In this document: positions 1-10,273 of the stretch, piece by piece | Layout: each line of letters starts with the position of its first letter | Numbering within the stretch: position 1 is the stretch's first letter | Source: Mayamaea pseudoterrestris | Lineage: Eukaryota; Bacillariophyta; Bacillariophyceae; Sellaphorales; Sellaphoraceae | Direction of reading: 5' to 3' | Assembly (NCBI GenBank): GCA_027923505.1 | Contig: BROI01000028.1 | Span: 62,001-126,000 of the forward strand | Length of the DNA stretch: 64,000 nt | Position numbers and translations under genes: made by a program | The notes under the pieces: generated by a model | Databases searched by the model: none | What the model saw: only the letters and a program-made list of their open reading frames with translations | Told to the model about the DNA's origin: nothing

Positions 1-2
1 AG

Positions 3-395
3 GAGGAAATCCGAAAATGGCTCGCGTCAGTCATGGAGGATGGATCGGACGTGCTTACAGAATCTTTTAAAGACTTGCAGAAACATTTTCCTACCTTGTA
101 TACAACAATTATCGATGAACGCGACGCCTGGCTTGCCGCGAAATTGACGCAAACGTGCCGAGCACTTTACCGGCGACCAACGCATGAACCCTTTCGACTC
201 GTGGCCATTGTCGGCGCGGGCCATGTTCCAGGAATTTGCGCCAAGCTGACTGCGTCGTCGGCAAACCAGACCGTCGAGCAAGTGTTGCTGGATCTTTGCC
301 AGACGAGAAAATGGGCCAAGGATCCAGTCGTTCAGAAGGAAGCCATTCCAATGTGGGTGCACGACATTACGCAGCTGCAGGACGTTGACGCATAA
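3..395 (+). CDS. TraB family protein, C-terminal part (gene starts before the window)
   Basis: The frame is open from the first bases of the window to the stop at 393-395, so this is the 3' end of a longer gene. The visible part has the TraB/PrgY signature: an 'ERDAWLAAKL' stretch followed by 'VAIVGAGHVPGI' about 40 residues later. TraB-domain proteins are found in bacteria and eukaryotes; plant members act at the mitochondrial outer membrane in organelle contacts, but their chemistry is unsettled. No membrane segment is visible in the part seen. The ATG at 33 is internal because coding-like sequence (EEIRKWLASV) precedes it in frame. Family assignment is good; function in this organism is unknown. 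Confidence 0.8.
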   Translation, partial: EEIRKWLASVMEDGSDVLTESFKDLQKHFPTLYTTIIDERDAWLAAKLTQTCRALYRRPTHEPFRLVAIVGAGHVPGICAKLTASSANQTVEQVLLDLCQTRKWAKDPVVQKEAIPMWVHDITQLQDVDA

Positions 396-448
396 TCGTT
401 GCGCCATGCAGCAACTAGCGATGGCGGCTTCACTGCGCATTACTTCCA

Positions 449-1960
449 TCAAGTGTTTTGACAGCGGACGAAACTGATTTCCTTTGACCATTTGTATAAC
501 TCAATGTCCAAATAGTTTCGGCGCAGCAAATAGTCGTAAATTTGAGGGAATGGAATTCTTTCAGAGACGGGAGGGCGGGCGGCATGTGCCAACTCACGCT
601 CCTTCATGTCCGTGGCTTGATTCTCAAGTAAACGTCGTGCACGTAATTCTATGCCGAGACTCTGAGCAACGGCGGCGATGCCATGGTCCAAGCATTCGAT
701 ATCCAAGACGAAAGTGAATCTGCGCAGTAAACGCTTGGCGCGAGTCAAGTGAACCAAGCTTGTGTTTTCTCCCTGGCAGCAACCTCGGCCGGCGAGGATT
801 CGCAGGGCAAAATTGTTGGTACTTTTCGAATTGGCAAAGTCCCACCATTCATCTTCCGATGCGTTTCCCTTGAGTATGTTTGGAAACTTGATGCTAGTAA
901 TACGGTCTCCAGCAAGTAGACGAGACATTGGATCGCGCATGACAATGATGGATACCAAATTTGGGTTTCTCCAGTCTGTCATTGCCAATGAAGGGTTTGG
1001 CGGCGACCTGAACTCCCATGCAATCATGTGAAAAAAGCTCGAAAAGAGTTTGACATTGGCGTCTGTTTCTTTTCTCTTCCACGGTCGCTTGTGCTGCTCA
1101 AAGTATTCGTGTAGCGACGCATTCTCTTCGGCCTTGACGTTGTTGCATGCAAAGGATGGAGCGCCCTTTTGGTTCGGAGCCTTGCCAAGGGCTCCGCACA
1201 TTGTAGTGCCTGTTATATGAGGTGAAGATTAGTAGCAAGTTAGTTTACAGATAATCGCTCTCACAGCAATCATCCATTTTAAGGTTGTAGAGAATCAAAC
1301 ACTCGTCGTACCAGCGTGGTGAGTAATGTGCTGTGAAATAGAAAAATGTGACACGATCAGTATGATGAGCGTTTACGGTTCTCTCGATTTCCCGCCATGT
1401 TTACATCCCTACACTTTTAATGCAGTTGTTACATGTCACCACCAACTTACAATGTTGATGATCAAGCCGTTGCCTTGACGAAAGTTTGAAATTTGCTGAG
1501 CCGCCTTTGAGTTGACTATGTACACAACTTTTTGTGTTCCATTATCAATAGTGAGCGATGTTGTTCGCTGCGCCAAAACATTTTGTACGGCGAGACCCTT
1601 GACTAGCTCCGGCATTGCTGATGCATCGTTGATTTGTATGAATGGTGTTGCAGTCGAGTTTGTCGTCCGACGAGCTGTCACTGTAGAGAAACCCTTCACC
1701 TGCCGCGCACCCGAGTAGAGAAGGTTGAAGCATATTGCGACTAGAACAAGGCTGACACCGAGAACATACTGGAAGTAGCGGCTCGAGCTGTATTGCCAAG
1801 TAAATATATGCTGCTGCCGAGGACTATCGACGATGCTGCCGCGAATGATGGGCGAATGATGAGGACCATCATTGTCGTCATAACTCGCAGCAGCCGACTT
1901 TTGAGTCACGCTTAGCTGCTCGAACTCGTCAACTGCCTTGCCTTTCTTGACAACAAGCAT
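449..1960 (-). CDS. Type II membrane sulfotransferase-like protein A (3 exons, 19-nt micro-exon)
   Basis: Model: exon 1 1960-1451, exon 2 1330-1312, exon 3 1209-449; 429 residues. A cytosolic N-terminus is followed by one membrane span (about residues 66-88) and a lumenal domain. The domain has a PAPS 5'-phosphosulfate loop-like stretch (IINIHITHHAGTTMC), the 3'-phosphate motif RDPMSR near residue 268, and 'NNFALRILAG', typical of algal sulfotransferase-like proteins. It probably sulfates glycans or proteins in the Golgi; the substrate is unknown. The 19-nt micro-exon (CACATTACTCACCACGCTG) is needed to restore the loop motif: it has AG before and GT after, and gives N-I-H-I-T-H-H-A-G-T-T, matching the uninterrupted stretch in the neighbouring paralogue. 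It is divergent from that paralogue. Confidence 0.8.
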
Positions 1961-2229
1961 ACTTTATCGCCCAGATGTTGCGCATTACTCGTCCTTTCTA
2001 CATCGATGGAGGTGAGACAAAGTGAGACGAAGCCGACGAAGCGGCGATGTGGAAGGAGTGAGACCTATGTCGTAGCGGTTTAATTTAGCCGGTGCGACAT
2101 TTACTTTTGCAGGAAGAAAAGGGATCGGCTTTCACAATCGCATCAATCAGTCATCACGACTTGTATTGGCCTTTGCGCCAATAGAGACACTTTGGCAATC
2201 CTTGAGCTGTATGAATTAGATACCAATAC
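1961..2229. promoter_or_regulatory. Divergent promoter region between two paralogous sulfotransferase-like genes
   Basis: This 269-bp segment separates the start codons of two head-to-head paralogues, so it must hold the 5' UTRs and core promoters of both. No clear TATA box or repeated operator was found. The shared promoter is inferred from the geometry. Confidence 0.5.
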
Positions 2230-3528
2230 ATGGCCATGCGTCCTCTCTTGTTCCGAAGCATGAGTCGGCCGCGAAAGACAAGAAGTGACGCATCGACGAG
2301 CAACCTATTGTCGGTCGAACAAGAAACGACGGAATTCAAGTACAAGCGACGACGACGCAACTTTCGCTGGACAGTTGCCTTGCTACTGGTCATTGCTACT
2401 CTTCTAGGAATCGCAGTCAGCAAGAAGGAGCTACGCATTGGTACGTTTCTGACCAACTTCTTGTTCCGAATCGACCGCGGCTTGACAGTGGCAGACGTTT
2501 TGGCAGCACGCACCGTTGTCATTGCGGAAACCTTTCGTGGCCACGTTCACGTCGTGACACCGATTGCGGCCAAGCAAATTGAAAACTACAAGCAAGGAAC
2601 TGGTCTCATTGTCAATGTTCACTTTACACATCACGGAGGAACCTATGCATGTCACGCGCTGGGCATGGCGGCTGGACAACGGGGGTCGCCATCCTTTGCC
2701 TGCATGGGCTTGACAGCAACCGATAATGTCACAGCCATTGAACACTATCCGGCTCCGGAGAGGGTTCCGTGGTCGCGGGAGGAAACATCGAGAAACATTG
2801 CAACTGTCAGAAAGCATTTTCACTTTTTAAAGTACGTATGATGGACAATGGACAAGTTCGACTAGGTACCTTTCGGTTTTGCGTTATACTCATCAATATC
2901 CCTTGTTTTCAGCTGGGAATTCGGTTCTCCAGAGCTGGCGCATCTCAAGGGACCATTGAGCGAGGCCGATTGGGAGAATCCAAATCTTGTCAGTGTTTTG
3001 GTGGTGCGAGAGCCATTGTCAAGGCTTTTGGCCATTGACGGCTGGGTGCGACGACGCCATCCGACGGTGTCAGCCAATACGGCTTCTCGCAAAGAGTGGA
3101 TGGACTACGCCATGACGCCTCATAATAACACCAACAATTTTGCGCTTGCAATACTCGCTGGAAACGGATGTTGTCAAGGAAAGGATACAAAGGTGGAGCA
3201 CCTTGCTGCTGCCAAAGAGATCTTGAGCCGAATGACATTTGTCATTGACATTGCCTGTCTGCGAGATGGCCTAGAGGAAGTGGCACATATACTTGGCTTT
3301 CAGGCTCGCAATGTCGAGCGACGGCGTTTGCAGAGCATCGATGATACCGCAACCCCAGCAGCAGCAAGCCGGCGAGACTTGAAGTTACATCGAACGTGGC
3401 CGTCGCCAAAACAAAGATTACCACCCAAGATTTACGATGTGCTAGTTGAACGGAACCGTCTTGACATTGAGCTATACGAGTGGGCCAAGGAAATTAGCGT
3501 TGTTCGATGCCCACCGTCTCGAGAGTGA
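2230..3528 (+). CDS. Type II membrane sulfotransferase-like protein B (2 exons)
   Basis: Model: exon 1 2230-2831, exon 2 2913-3528, intron of 81 nt; 405 residues. It shares the plan of its divergent neighbour: basic N-terminus, single membrane span near residues 56-72, loop motif 'NVHFTHHGGTYACHALG', 3'-phosphate motif 'REPLSR' and 'NNFALAILAG'. The join reads 'HFLNWEFGSPEL', which aligns with 'HMIAWEFRSPPN' of the paralogue, supporting the splice. The intron lies where the paralogue has none, and the paralogue's two introns are absent here. RDP is changed to REP in the 3'-phosphate motif. Likely a Golgi sulfotransferase of unknown substrate. Confidence 0.8.
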
Positions 3529-4051
3529 AAGCTTACATTCACAGCATACCTCACAGTCGACTAGAGGCAAGAACGTCGACACATTTTTTGTACCTCAACA
3601 AGGCATCATTAAAAACAACGACTCAAATTACTGCAACAGTGTCAATTGCGCTAGCAGCACGTCAACAGCTACCCGCCGCACCAGCGGCGTTGCTTTGACG
3701 GAACCAAATGCCTTACACTCTTTCTTACTGAGGCTTTTCGGACATATTAAAAGCTATTTACGATGTATAAACGGCTACATAGGTACTGGTAAGATTGCTG
3801 TAATTTACGGGTACCGGTAGTGTAGTGGAGCAGGGACCGTCTCTACTACGTACCGGTACTCAATAATAGCAGCGACTGGACAGTCACACCAATACCTAAA
3901 ACCGAGTACCGTTTCGAAGCACGATCCAAAATGTGACGCGCGCGCCATTCGATCCATCCATCACGTTCATCGTCCACGAAATTTAACATTGCTTATCGGC
4001 TTGATCGTCCAAGTTGTCCGCTTCACTTGCTACTCCATCCAATCTACATCA
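3529..4051. other. Intergenic stretch with two TACCGGTA palindromes
   Basis: No gene is supported. The stretch contains the 8-bp palindrome TACCGGTA at 3812-3819 and 3851-3858. Such palindromes recur in other intergenic parts of the window. The last part must hold the promoter and 5' UTR of the sideroflexin gene. Confidence 0.5.
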
Positions 4052-5333
4052 ATGAGCAGCTCTCTATTGATTTCACTGCAACGACTTCCCGCTGCTGCAA
4101 TGCGCAGCGCGGCGCGTTTCAAGTCGACTGCCGAAACGGCCGAAACGGTGAGCACAAAGCTTACTGCCGTCGAAGCTGCATCACCATCGTCGTCGTCCGT
4201 GCCCGTCGGCAAGGCCTTGCTGGCAGCCATGCTTGGGGTTTCGACTGTTTCCATTGGGGCCATGGCTGTAGAAGTTTCAACGGCTGACGCGGTGCCGAAA
4301 TACGATCCACACCAACAGCGATATAGTCAGTCAGAGTTCAAGGGCCGATTCGCTCGCATGCTGTTAGCCTGCGATCCTCGACTCTTGATCTACACGGAAA
4401 GTCAAGTTCGCCAAGCCAAAGACATGATTGACAATTACCAAAATTATCCAAACATGGATCGAGAGCTATGGGAGGCTCGTCGCATGGTTGACGCTGCCCT
4501 GCACCCCGACACGGGTGAGGTGCTTCCACGTCCCTTTCGACTGTCGGGCTATGTTCCATACAATGGTCCCATTTGCGTTGCCATGGTCGCGAGTCAATCT
4601 ACAATGCCGCTACTGTTTTGGTCGTGGGTCAACCAGTCACAGAATGCGTTGGTGAATTACTACAATCGCAATGCTAGTAGTCAAATGTCGAACGAAACAC
4701 TGGCCAAGAGTTATGCCGTTGCGGTTGGATCGGCTCTTTTGGTAGCCTTTGGACTGGCGACTGCGATTCAGAAAAAGTACGAGCCATCCAAGGCCAAGCA
4801 ACTACTGCGATTTGTTGCCTTTCCATCGGCCGTGGTGGCAAGTTCGCTTAATTGCTACATTGTTCGCAGTCCGGAGATTGATTCGGTATGTAAGGTTGTT
4901 GGACATGAGATGTTCATTCTGTTGTTTCGATCCTTTACTTATCTTACTGCTTTTTTTTAAGGGCATTCCGTTGACGGACGAGTATGGCCAAGATGTTTTG
5001 CCTGGAAGCACTAGCAAGGAAGCAGCAGCTCGTGGGGTGTACTCGACCACTGCTTCGCGAGCAATTTTGCAGGCACCAGTCTTTTTCCTTCCACCAGTCA
5101 TGGTTTCGCTAGGCCCCATCAAGAAGTACTTGATGAAGAACCCAGTCATGGCGGTACCAGTGTCAACATACATGACGCTGGTGTGCTTTGGACTTGGATT
5201 GCCTGCGACTGTCGCCATTTTTCCGCAGATTGCAGAAATTAAAGCCAAGGATGTGGAGCACGAATATCAGCACTTGAGAAACGCCAAGACGGACCAACCA
5301 TACGAGGTATTCTACTACAATAAGGGGCTATAA
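4052..5333 (+). CDS. SFXN: Sideroflexin (mitochondrial amino-acid transporter)
   Basis: Model: exon 1 4052-4885, exon 2 4962-5333, phase-0 intron of 76 nt; 401 residues. Sideroflexins are inner mitochondrial membrane carriers; the human SFXN1 protein imports serine for one-carbon metabolism. The hallmark 'HPDTGE' motif, the 'FWSWVNQSQNALVNYYNRN' segment (compare 'FWQWINQSFNAVVNYTNRS' in SFXN1), 'GIPLTDEYGQ' and the C-terminal 'YYNKGL' are all present. The first ~85 residues are an extension rich in Ser, Ala and Arg, consistent with a mitochondrial presequence. The ATG at 4052 was chosen because it starts this presequence; an in-frame ATG at 3989 is possible but gives a less typical N-terminus. 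The exact substrate cannot be told. Confidence 0.93.
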
Positions 5334-5538
5334 GTAGTTTAATTTTGGTGTTTTTGACGTAAAGTATGATATGATTACTGAGTATTGACTTCCAACCGAA
5401 GGGGTGTGTAGGTGTGATCGCGATCATCTCAAAAGCAGGCTCTATCAATCTTTTGCGCATGTCGCAACGAGAACCAATGAGACACATTTGTGTGAAACCG
5501 CGACGGCGCGGCAAGCGATGGTCGACAGGCCGAGATAA

Positions 5539-7281
5539 ATGATATGCGATTATTTGGCGCCGATTGAGCTCCTCCAGGCAAAAATTGATGAGGAAGAGCC
5601 AATGAAAGACATATTTTACGTTTTGAAAAAGCGATGCCAGTATTCCGAGACTGTATCGGCCGCGATTTGGCTCAACGACGATGACGATGCCCATGGCGTC
5701 GAAAATGCTAGTCATTTGTCATATGCAGCTGCTTTATCAGTTCTTGAGGATCATTATGCATGGATATCGAGTCATGTTCAGAATTGCAATGCGTCGGTGA
5801 TTGCCTATCTTGCAAACAACAGCATTGACTACATTCTTTCCGTCGTGACTTGTTCCAGTCCATCAATTCCTTCAATTCCTGCACTGCTTAATGTTCGATG
5901 GTCGGTTCCTGAGATGGTCGCTGCATTACAATCATCGAATACTTCCGTCACGACTATTTTGGTGTATAGTACAGAAATGGAAGCAACAGCGCTGTCAGTG
6001 CAAGCGAAGATGAATCACAAGACAGTTTGCCTGCCGCTTCCATTGTTCTCTGAATCAAGAAGAATACCACTATTGCCTGCTACAGAACGGGGCTCTCATT
6101 CTCCGTACAAAAACACATTGGCAGTCAATGACTTGTCGCCCGAAGATGCCGTGGTCGTATTCACGAGTGGCACTTCGGGAGCAGCAAAGGGAGTCCGACT
6201 TGGTCATCGAGCAATCCTTGTCCAAGCGCAAGCCAAGTGCCAAGAGCCATGTAACTACGATCATGACACAAAACTCTTGGCGAGTACTGTTCCGTTCTAT
6301 CATATCGGCGGCTTGTCGAGTCTACTAGCCGTGTGGTTGGCGGGCGGGACGCTTGTATTTCCAGGACAGCTGCAAGCGACAAGCTTTCGTCCAGAGCAAG
6401 TGATTCAATCCGTTTCCATGTCTGAGCATGCAGCACCAAACACACTTGTGGTTGTTCCAGCCATGCTGTATACGCTACAACAAAAGGTCGACGAGCTACA
6501 ATTAAAAGCATCGTTTCCGTCCGTTCGCTTGGTGCTCATTGGCGGACAAGCCGCTTCGAAACAATCACTAGACTTTGTCGCGCGAATATTTCCAGACGCA
6601 CAAGTGGTGCAAACGTTTGCATGCACGGAAGCAGCGTCGTCATTGACGTTTCTCAATGTTAACGATGCTCCGACGGCTAAACTTCCTGGCGGATTGTCGG
6701 GTGATTGTGTCGGATCTCCGCCGCGGCATGTGCAACTAGGCATTGTCGCGGATGACAAGCAGTCAATGATGCCGCCTTTCCAACTGGGAAGCATTTCATT
6801 TCGTGGCCCTTGTCGCATGAGTGGTTACTGGAATCGTGGAAATGCAACGACGCAACAAAGGAGCATTAACTTGGACAGTCGATGGTTTGTCACGAATGAT
6901 TTAGGATTCTTGGACGACCAAGGTCGCTTGTATTTTGCTGGGCGAAAAACTGACACGATTCGAACCGGAGGAGAAACTGTTTTTGCTGCAGAAGTTGAGC
7001 GGGTCATTGTGCAACATCCTATGGTCGACGAGTGTGCTGTGTTTGGCTTGAAAGATGATCGATTTGGAGAAACTGTCTGTTGCGCCGTCGTTTGTACATC
7101 TATTTGCCCTACTCTGCCTGCACTTCGGTCATTCTGTGTACAGAAGGGTCTGGCTAGATACAAGTGCCCGACGCGATTGTTTGTGTTGGATGCTTTGCCT
7201 AAAAGTAGTACAGGCAAGGTTTTGAAATTTCGACTTGTTGATACTTTCAAATTAAACCCGCGTAATAAAAGTAAACTGTAA
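5539..7281 (+). CDS. O-succinylbenzoate-CoA ligase-like acyl-activating enzyme with C-terminal SKL
   Basis: Single exon, 580 residues, ANL (AMP-binding) superfamily. The phosphate-loop 'FTSGTSGAAKGV' lies near residue 207, the A5 motif 'TFACTEAASSLTF' near 358, 'TNDLGFLDDQGRLYFAGR' with the hinge near 450, and the catalytic lysine in 'PKSSTGKVLK' near 560. The Thr-Glu-Ala-(X)-Ser-Ser-Leu-Thr-Phe stretch resembles plant AAE14, the ligase that activates O-succinylbenzoate in phylloquinone synthesis. The last three residues are Ser-Lys-Leu, the canonical peroxisomal PTS1, and no plastid-type presequence is seen. The AAE14-like role is inferred from motif likeness; another aryl- or acyl-CoA ligase remains possible. 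Confidence 0.75.
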   Translation: MICDYLAPIELLQAKIDEEEPMKDIFYVLKKRCQYSETVSAAIWLNDDDDAHGVENASHLSYAAALSVLEDHYAWISSHVQNCNASVIAYLANNSIDYILSVVTCSSPSIPSIPALLNVRWSVPEMVAALQSSNTSVTTILVYSTEMEATALSVQAKMNHKTVCLPLPLFSESRRIPLLPATERGSHSPYKNTLAVNDLSPEDAVVVFTSGTSGAAKGVRLGHRAILVQAQAKCQEPCNYDHDTKLLASTVPFYHIGGLSSLLAVWLAGGTLVFPGQLQATSFRPEQVIQSVSMSEHAAPNTLVVVPAMLYTLQQKVDELQLKASFPSVRLVLIGGQAASKQSLDFVARIFPDAQVVQTFACTEAASSLTFLNVNDAPTAKLPGGLSGDCVGSPPRHVQLGIVADDKQSMMPPFQLGSISFRGPCRMSGYWNRGNATTQQRSINLDSRWFVTNDLGFLDDQGRLYFAGRKTDTIRTGGETVFAAEVERVIVQHPMVDECAVFGLKDDRFGETVCCAVVCTSICPTLPALRSFCVQKGLARYKCPTRLFVLDALPKSSTGKVLKFRLVDTFKLNPRNKSKL

Positions 7282-7381
7282 GACTAAAATTAAAGCGATA
7301 CTGCAGCACGTAATGTACCAAAAACTTCTTTCTTTACCACAACGTTACTCTGTAGAGTACTGACGGACAATAAAGCAAGTA

Positions 7382-9575
7382 TTACGCTTGCGGTGCACAT
7401 TCCGGATGCATCTTGGAGAGCTGGTAAAAGTTGAATCCGGATATGGCCAAGTCATCGTCCTTGTCAGCTGCACGCATTGACCGCATGGCTTCGGCGAATG
7501 CACCCACGAGACGAGGAGCGTCGCCGCGTTGGAGGTACACGTTGCCCATGAGTGTCAATACCTGAGCAATTGCAGCATTATCTAACTCAGACGAACTTTT
7601 TAGGATCGACAATGCTTCCGAAAAGTATTTCAGTGCTTCCGGTAGCTCGCCTCGCTGCTGGTGGACTTGTCCAATGTGCTGAAGAGTCAAAACAACGTCG
7701 CGATGAGATTGTCCAAGTGCCGCCCGTTCCACTCGGAGCGTCTCCCTGTAGTAATTCATTGCCTCGTCATCGTCGCCAATCTCCAAGTAAATTGTTGCAA
7801 TATTGTAGAGAATAATGGCCACGTCGCGGTGCTCTTTGCCCAAGATACGCTGACGGATCCGCAGACTTTCAAAAAAGCTCTGCATGGCAAGCTCGTGCAG
7901 CTCCATCTTGAACAAGACTAGCCCAATGCTGTTGAGCGTTGATGCAACATCAAGATGATTGTCGCCATAGGCATCCCGCCGAATGCGAAGGACCTCTTGG
8001 TATATATCCAATGCCTTGGCGTAGCTTCGCGTCTGGTAGTGTATCAACGCAATCGAGGACAGCGTGGCAGAAACATTCGGGTGTGAAGCCCCAAGACTAT
8101 GTCGCTGGATGGATACTGCTTCCTTGTAAAGACGGAGTGCGCACTGGTGCTCGCCGCGAATTTTGTATATTTGCGCAATATTTGTCAGCGTTACAACAAT
8201 GTTTGGGTGAAAGACGTCCAATACGGCGCGTTCTACTTCAAGTCCCTCCTTGTAAATGCAAACGGCAGCGTTGAAATCGCCCTTTTCGTAAAGCAAGTTT
8301 CCAAGCTTGTTCAATGTCGATGCAACTTCAGGATGATACTTTCCGAGTGCCGACTTTCCAATGGTGAGCGCCTCGTGGTACAGCAAAGCAGCGTTGTGGT
8401 AATCTTTGCGCTCATGATGGATTTGCGCCATGCACTTGAGCATGATTGCCACATCACCTGTATGGATGAATTGAAGAGGAACAATCGTTTAAGCTAATGT
8501 CACGTATCCATATACCCGAGCAATCAACAATCTGCATCTACTTACGATGATTTGGACCAAGTCGTTGCCGCGCAATGACCAAAAACTCATTGTAAAAATC
8601 CATGGCCACATCGAGCTCAGACATTTGATGAAAGGTTTGCCCCAAGTTGTACGTCGTCGCCGCCACATCCAAATGATCGTTTCCAAGCAAGGTCTTTCGC
8701 ATTCGCAGCGCTTCCTGGTAGAGTCGCAAGGCCTGCGCATAATCGCCACGCATGTAGTGAATGCGTCCAATATTGTTCAACGTTGTGGCAATCTCCACAT
8801 TCTCGCAGTCATGGCCAAGGACAGCTCTTCGAATAGACAAGGACTCCAAGTAAAGTTCCTTTGCTTTTTCCGTTTCGGCCTTTGGAAGGTGAAAGTATAA
8901 AACTCCGAGGCAGTTAAAGGTGGCAGCGACTTCTAGCAGTCTATGCGGTTGCTTGCAAAAGCTCGCCTTGCCCAAGTGCAACGCCTTGGCATAAGTTCTC
9001 AAGGCATCTTCATAATGACCGAGTCTGTACTGTACATGTCCAACGTTATGCAGAATGGCCATGGCAGTGACTCCCGAACCCTGCAGCTCCTTTTGGTGCA
9101 CTCCTTCTCCGCTCCACTGCGCAATCTGCAAAGCCCGGAGAAAGGCGCTCGATGCATCATCCAACTGACCAACGCGAAGATGAAGCTGTCCAAGATTAAA
9201 AAGTATTGTGGCAGTCGCCGAGTGCATGGAACGACAATTCGACGCATCGAGACGACATGGCGACGAGAAGGTGTGCATTCCTTCGTCATATTCACCGCGC
9301 TGATAAATATAGAGCGACTTGGACACCTGCTGGAGACTCGCAAAGTTCTGGACGCTTGGTACAGAAAAGAAGGCAGTCTCACTCGCCTTGTCGAGTGCCC
9401 GGCGAAAACTTTGACCCGCTTGTTCGTGATTGCCGTTCGCGATTGACGAGACGCCAACGTTGTTCCACCTTGCAATCAGTGCCAATTGAGATCGATGGTG
9501 ATCGCTGTCGCTATCAAGACTAGCATGCTCGTGCAGAGCCTTTCCTGTAGTGATGGGTGCAGGTGGAAAGCTCAT
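7382..9575 (-). CDS. Kinesin-light-chain-like tetratricopeptide repeat protein
   Basis: Model: exon 1 9575-8546, exon 2 8457-7382, intron of 88 nt; 701 residues. The splice gives 'LGPNHRDVAIMLKCMAQIHH', keeping the repeat register. From about residue 60 to 640 the protein is made of 42-residue TPR units of the kinesin light chain type (HPxVAxTLNNIGxI...GDYxxALxxYxEALxIRRxxLGxxH). No motor, kinase or NB-ARC domain is present. Such long TPR-only proteins are common in diatoms and other stramenopiles and act as protein-binding scaffolds; the partner is unknown. Not necessarily a true kinesin light chain, since its coiled-coil N-terminus is missing. Confidence 0.85.
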
Positions 9576-10273
9576 GGTGGCTTGCTGCTACTGTTTGTAT
9601 GAAGGGAGTCGCTATCAGCGAGATAAAAGGGTATTGGAACTGGTTTGTGAGCATGCAGCCTTTCCTTCATCGGTTTCCAAAAGGTGATCAAAAGACACTT
9701 CACGTCGCACGGGCATAAGTTCGCACTTCAAGCACATGTTCGTCATGCAATGACTCAACGCGCGATAGGCTTAAGAAAAAGCTCGCAGGAGTCATAATGA
9801 CTTTTGAGCATAACAACTGACGACAATGCCCACTGACCGTGGAGTGAGATGCCGATTTCACTTTCACGACTTGCCATTGACGTTTTATTATTGCATTCGC
9901 CAGTCCACGATCATAAATAGTTAAGCCTTTTAGTTGGAATACGACTAGCTATCAGAAAACTCCGTGAGTTGTTACTATAATTACGCGTCGTAATAATCAA
10001 GTTATGGTATCTAATGACTCTGGTTTAAATCATTGCCTCGTCATGAATGACCGAGGAAGACGTGGAAACCGTGTCGATCGACTGACTCGCACAAACGCTG
10101 AGATGTGTTCCCCAAATGACGGTGAAATAGGAGAAAAGATAGCTATGTATGTTATTGGCGCAACAGATAGGATTCCAAACTGTTTAACTTATACAATCTA
10201 TCAAACCAAAGATACGCCACACGGGAGAGCCTTGCTAGATAGTGAGTGCGAGTCATGCCATGCCACACAGCTG
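9576..10273. other. Intergenic stretch, no gene seen
   Basis: The 698 bp between the TPR gene start and the 3' end of the protease gene contain only short frames without family signatures. The left part should hold the TPR gene promoter. Confidence 0.5.

Noticed and set aside
3446-3820. Plus-strand frame overlapping the end of sulfotransferase-like gene B
   Set aside because: Overlaps a well-supported exon in another frame and has no protein likeness.
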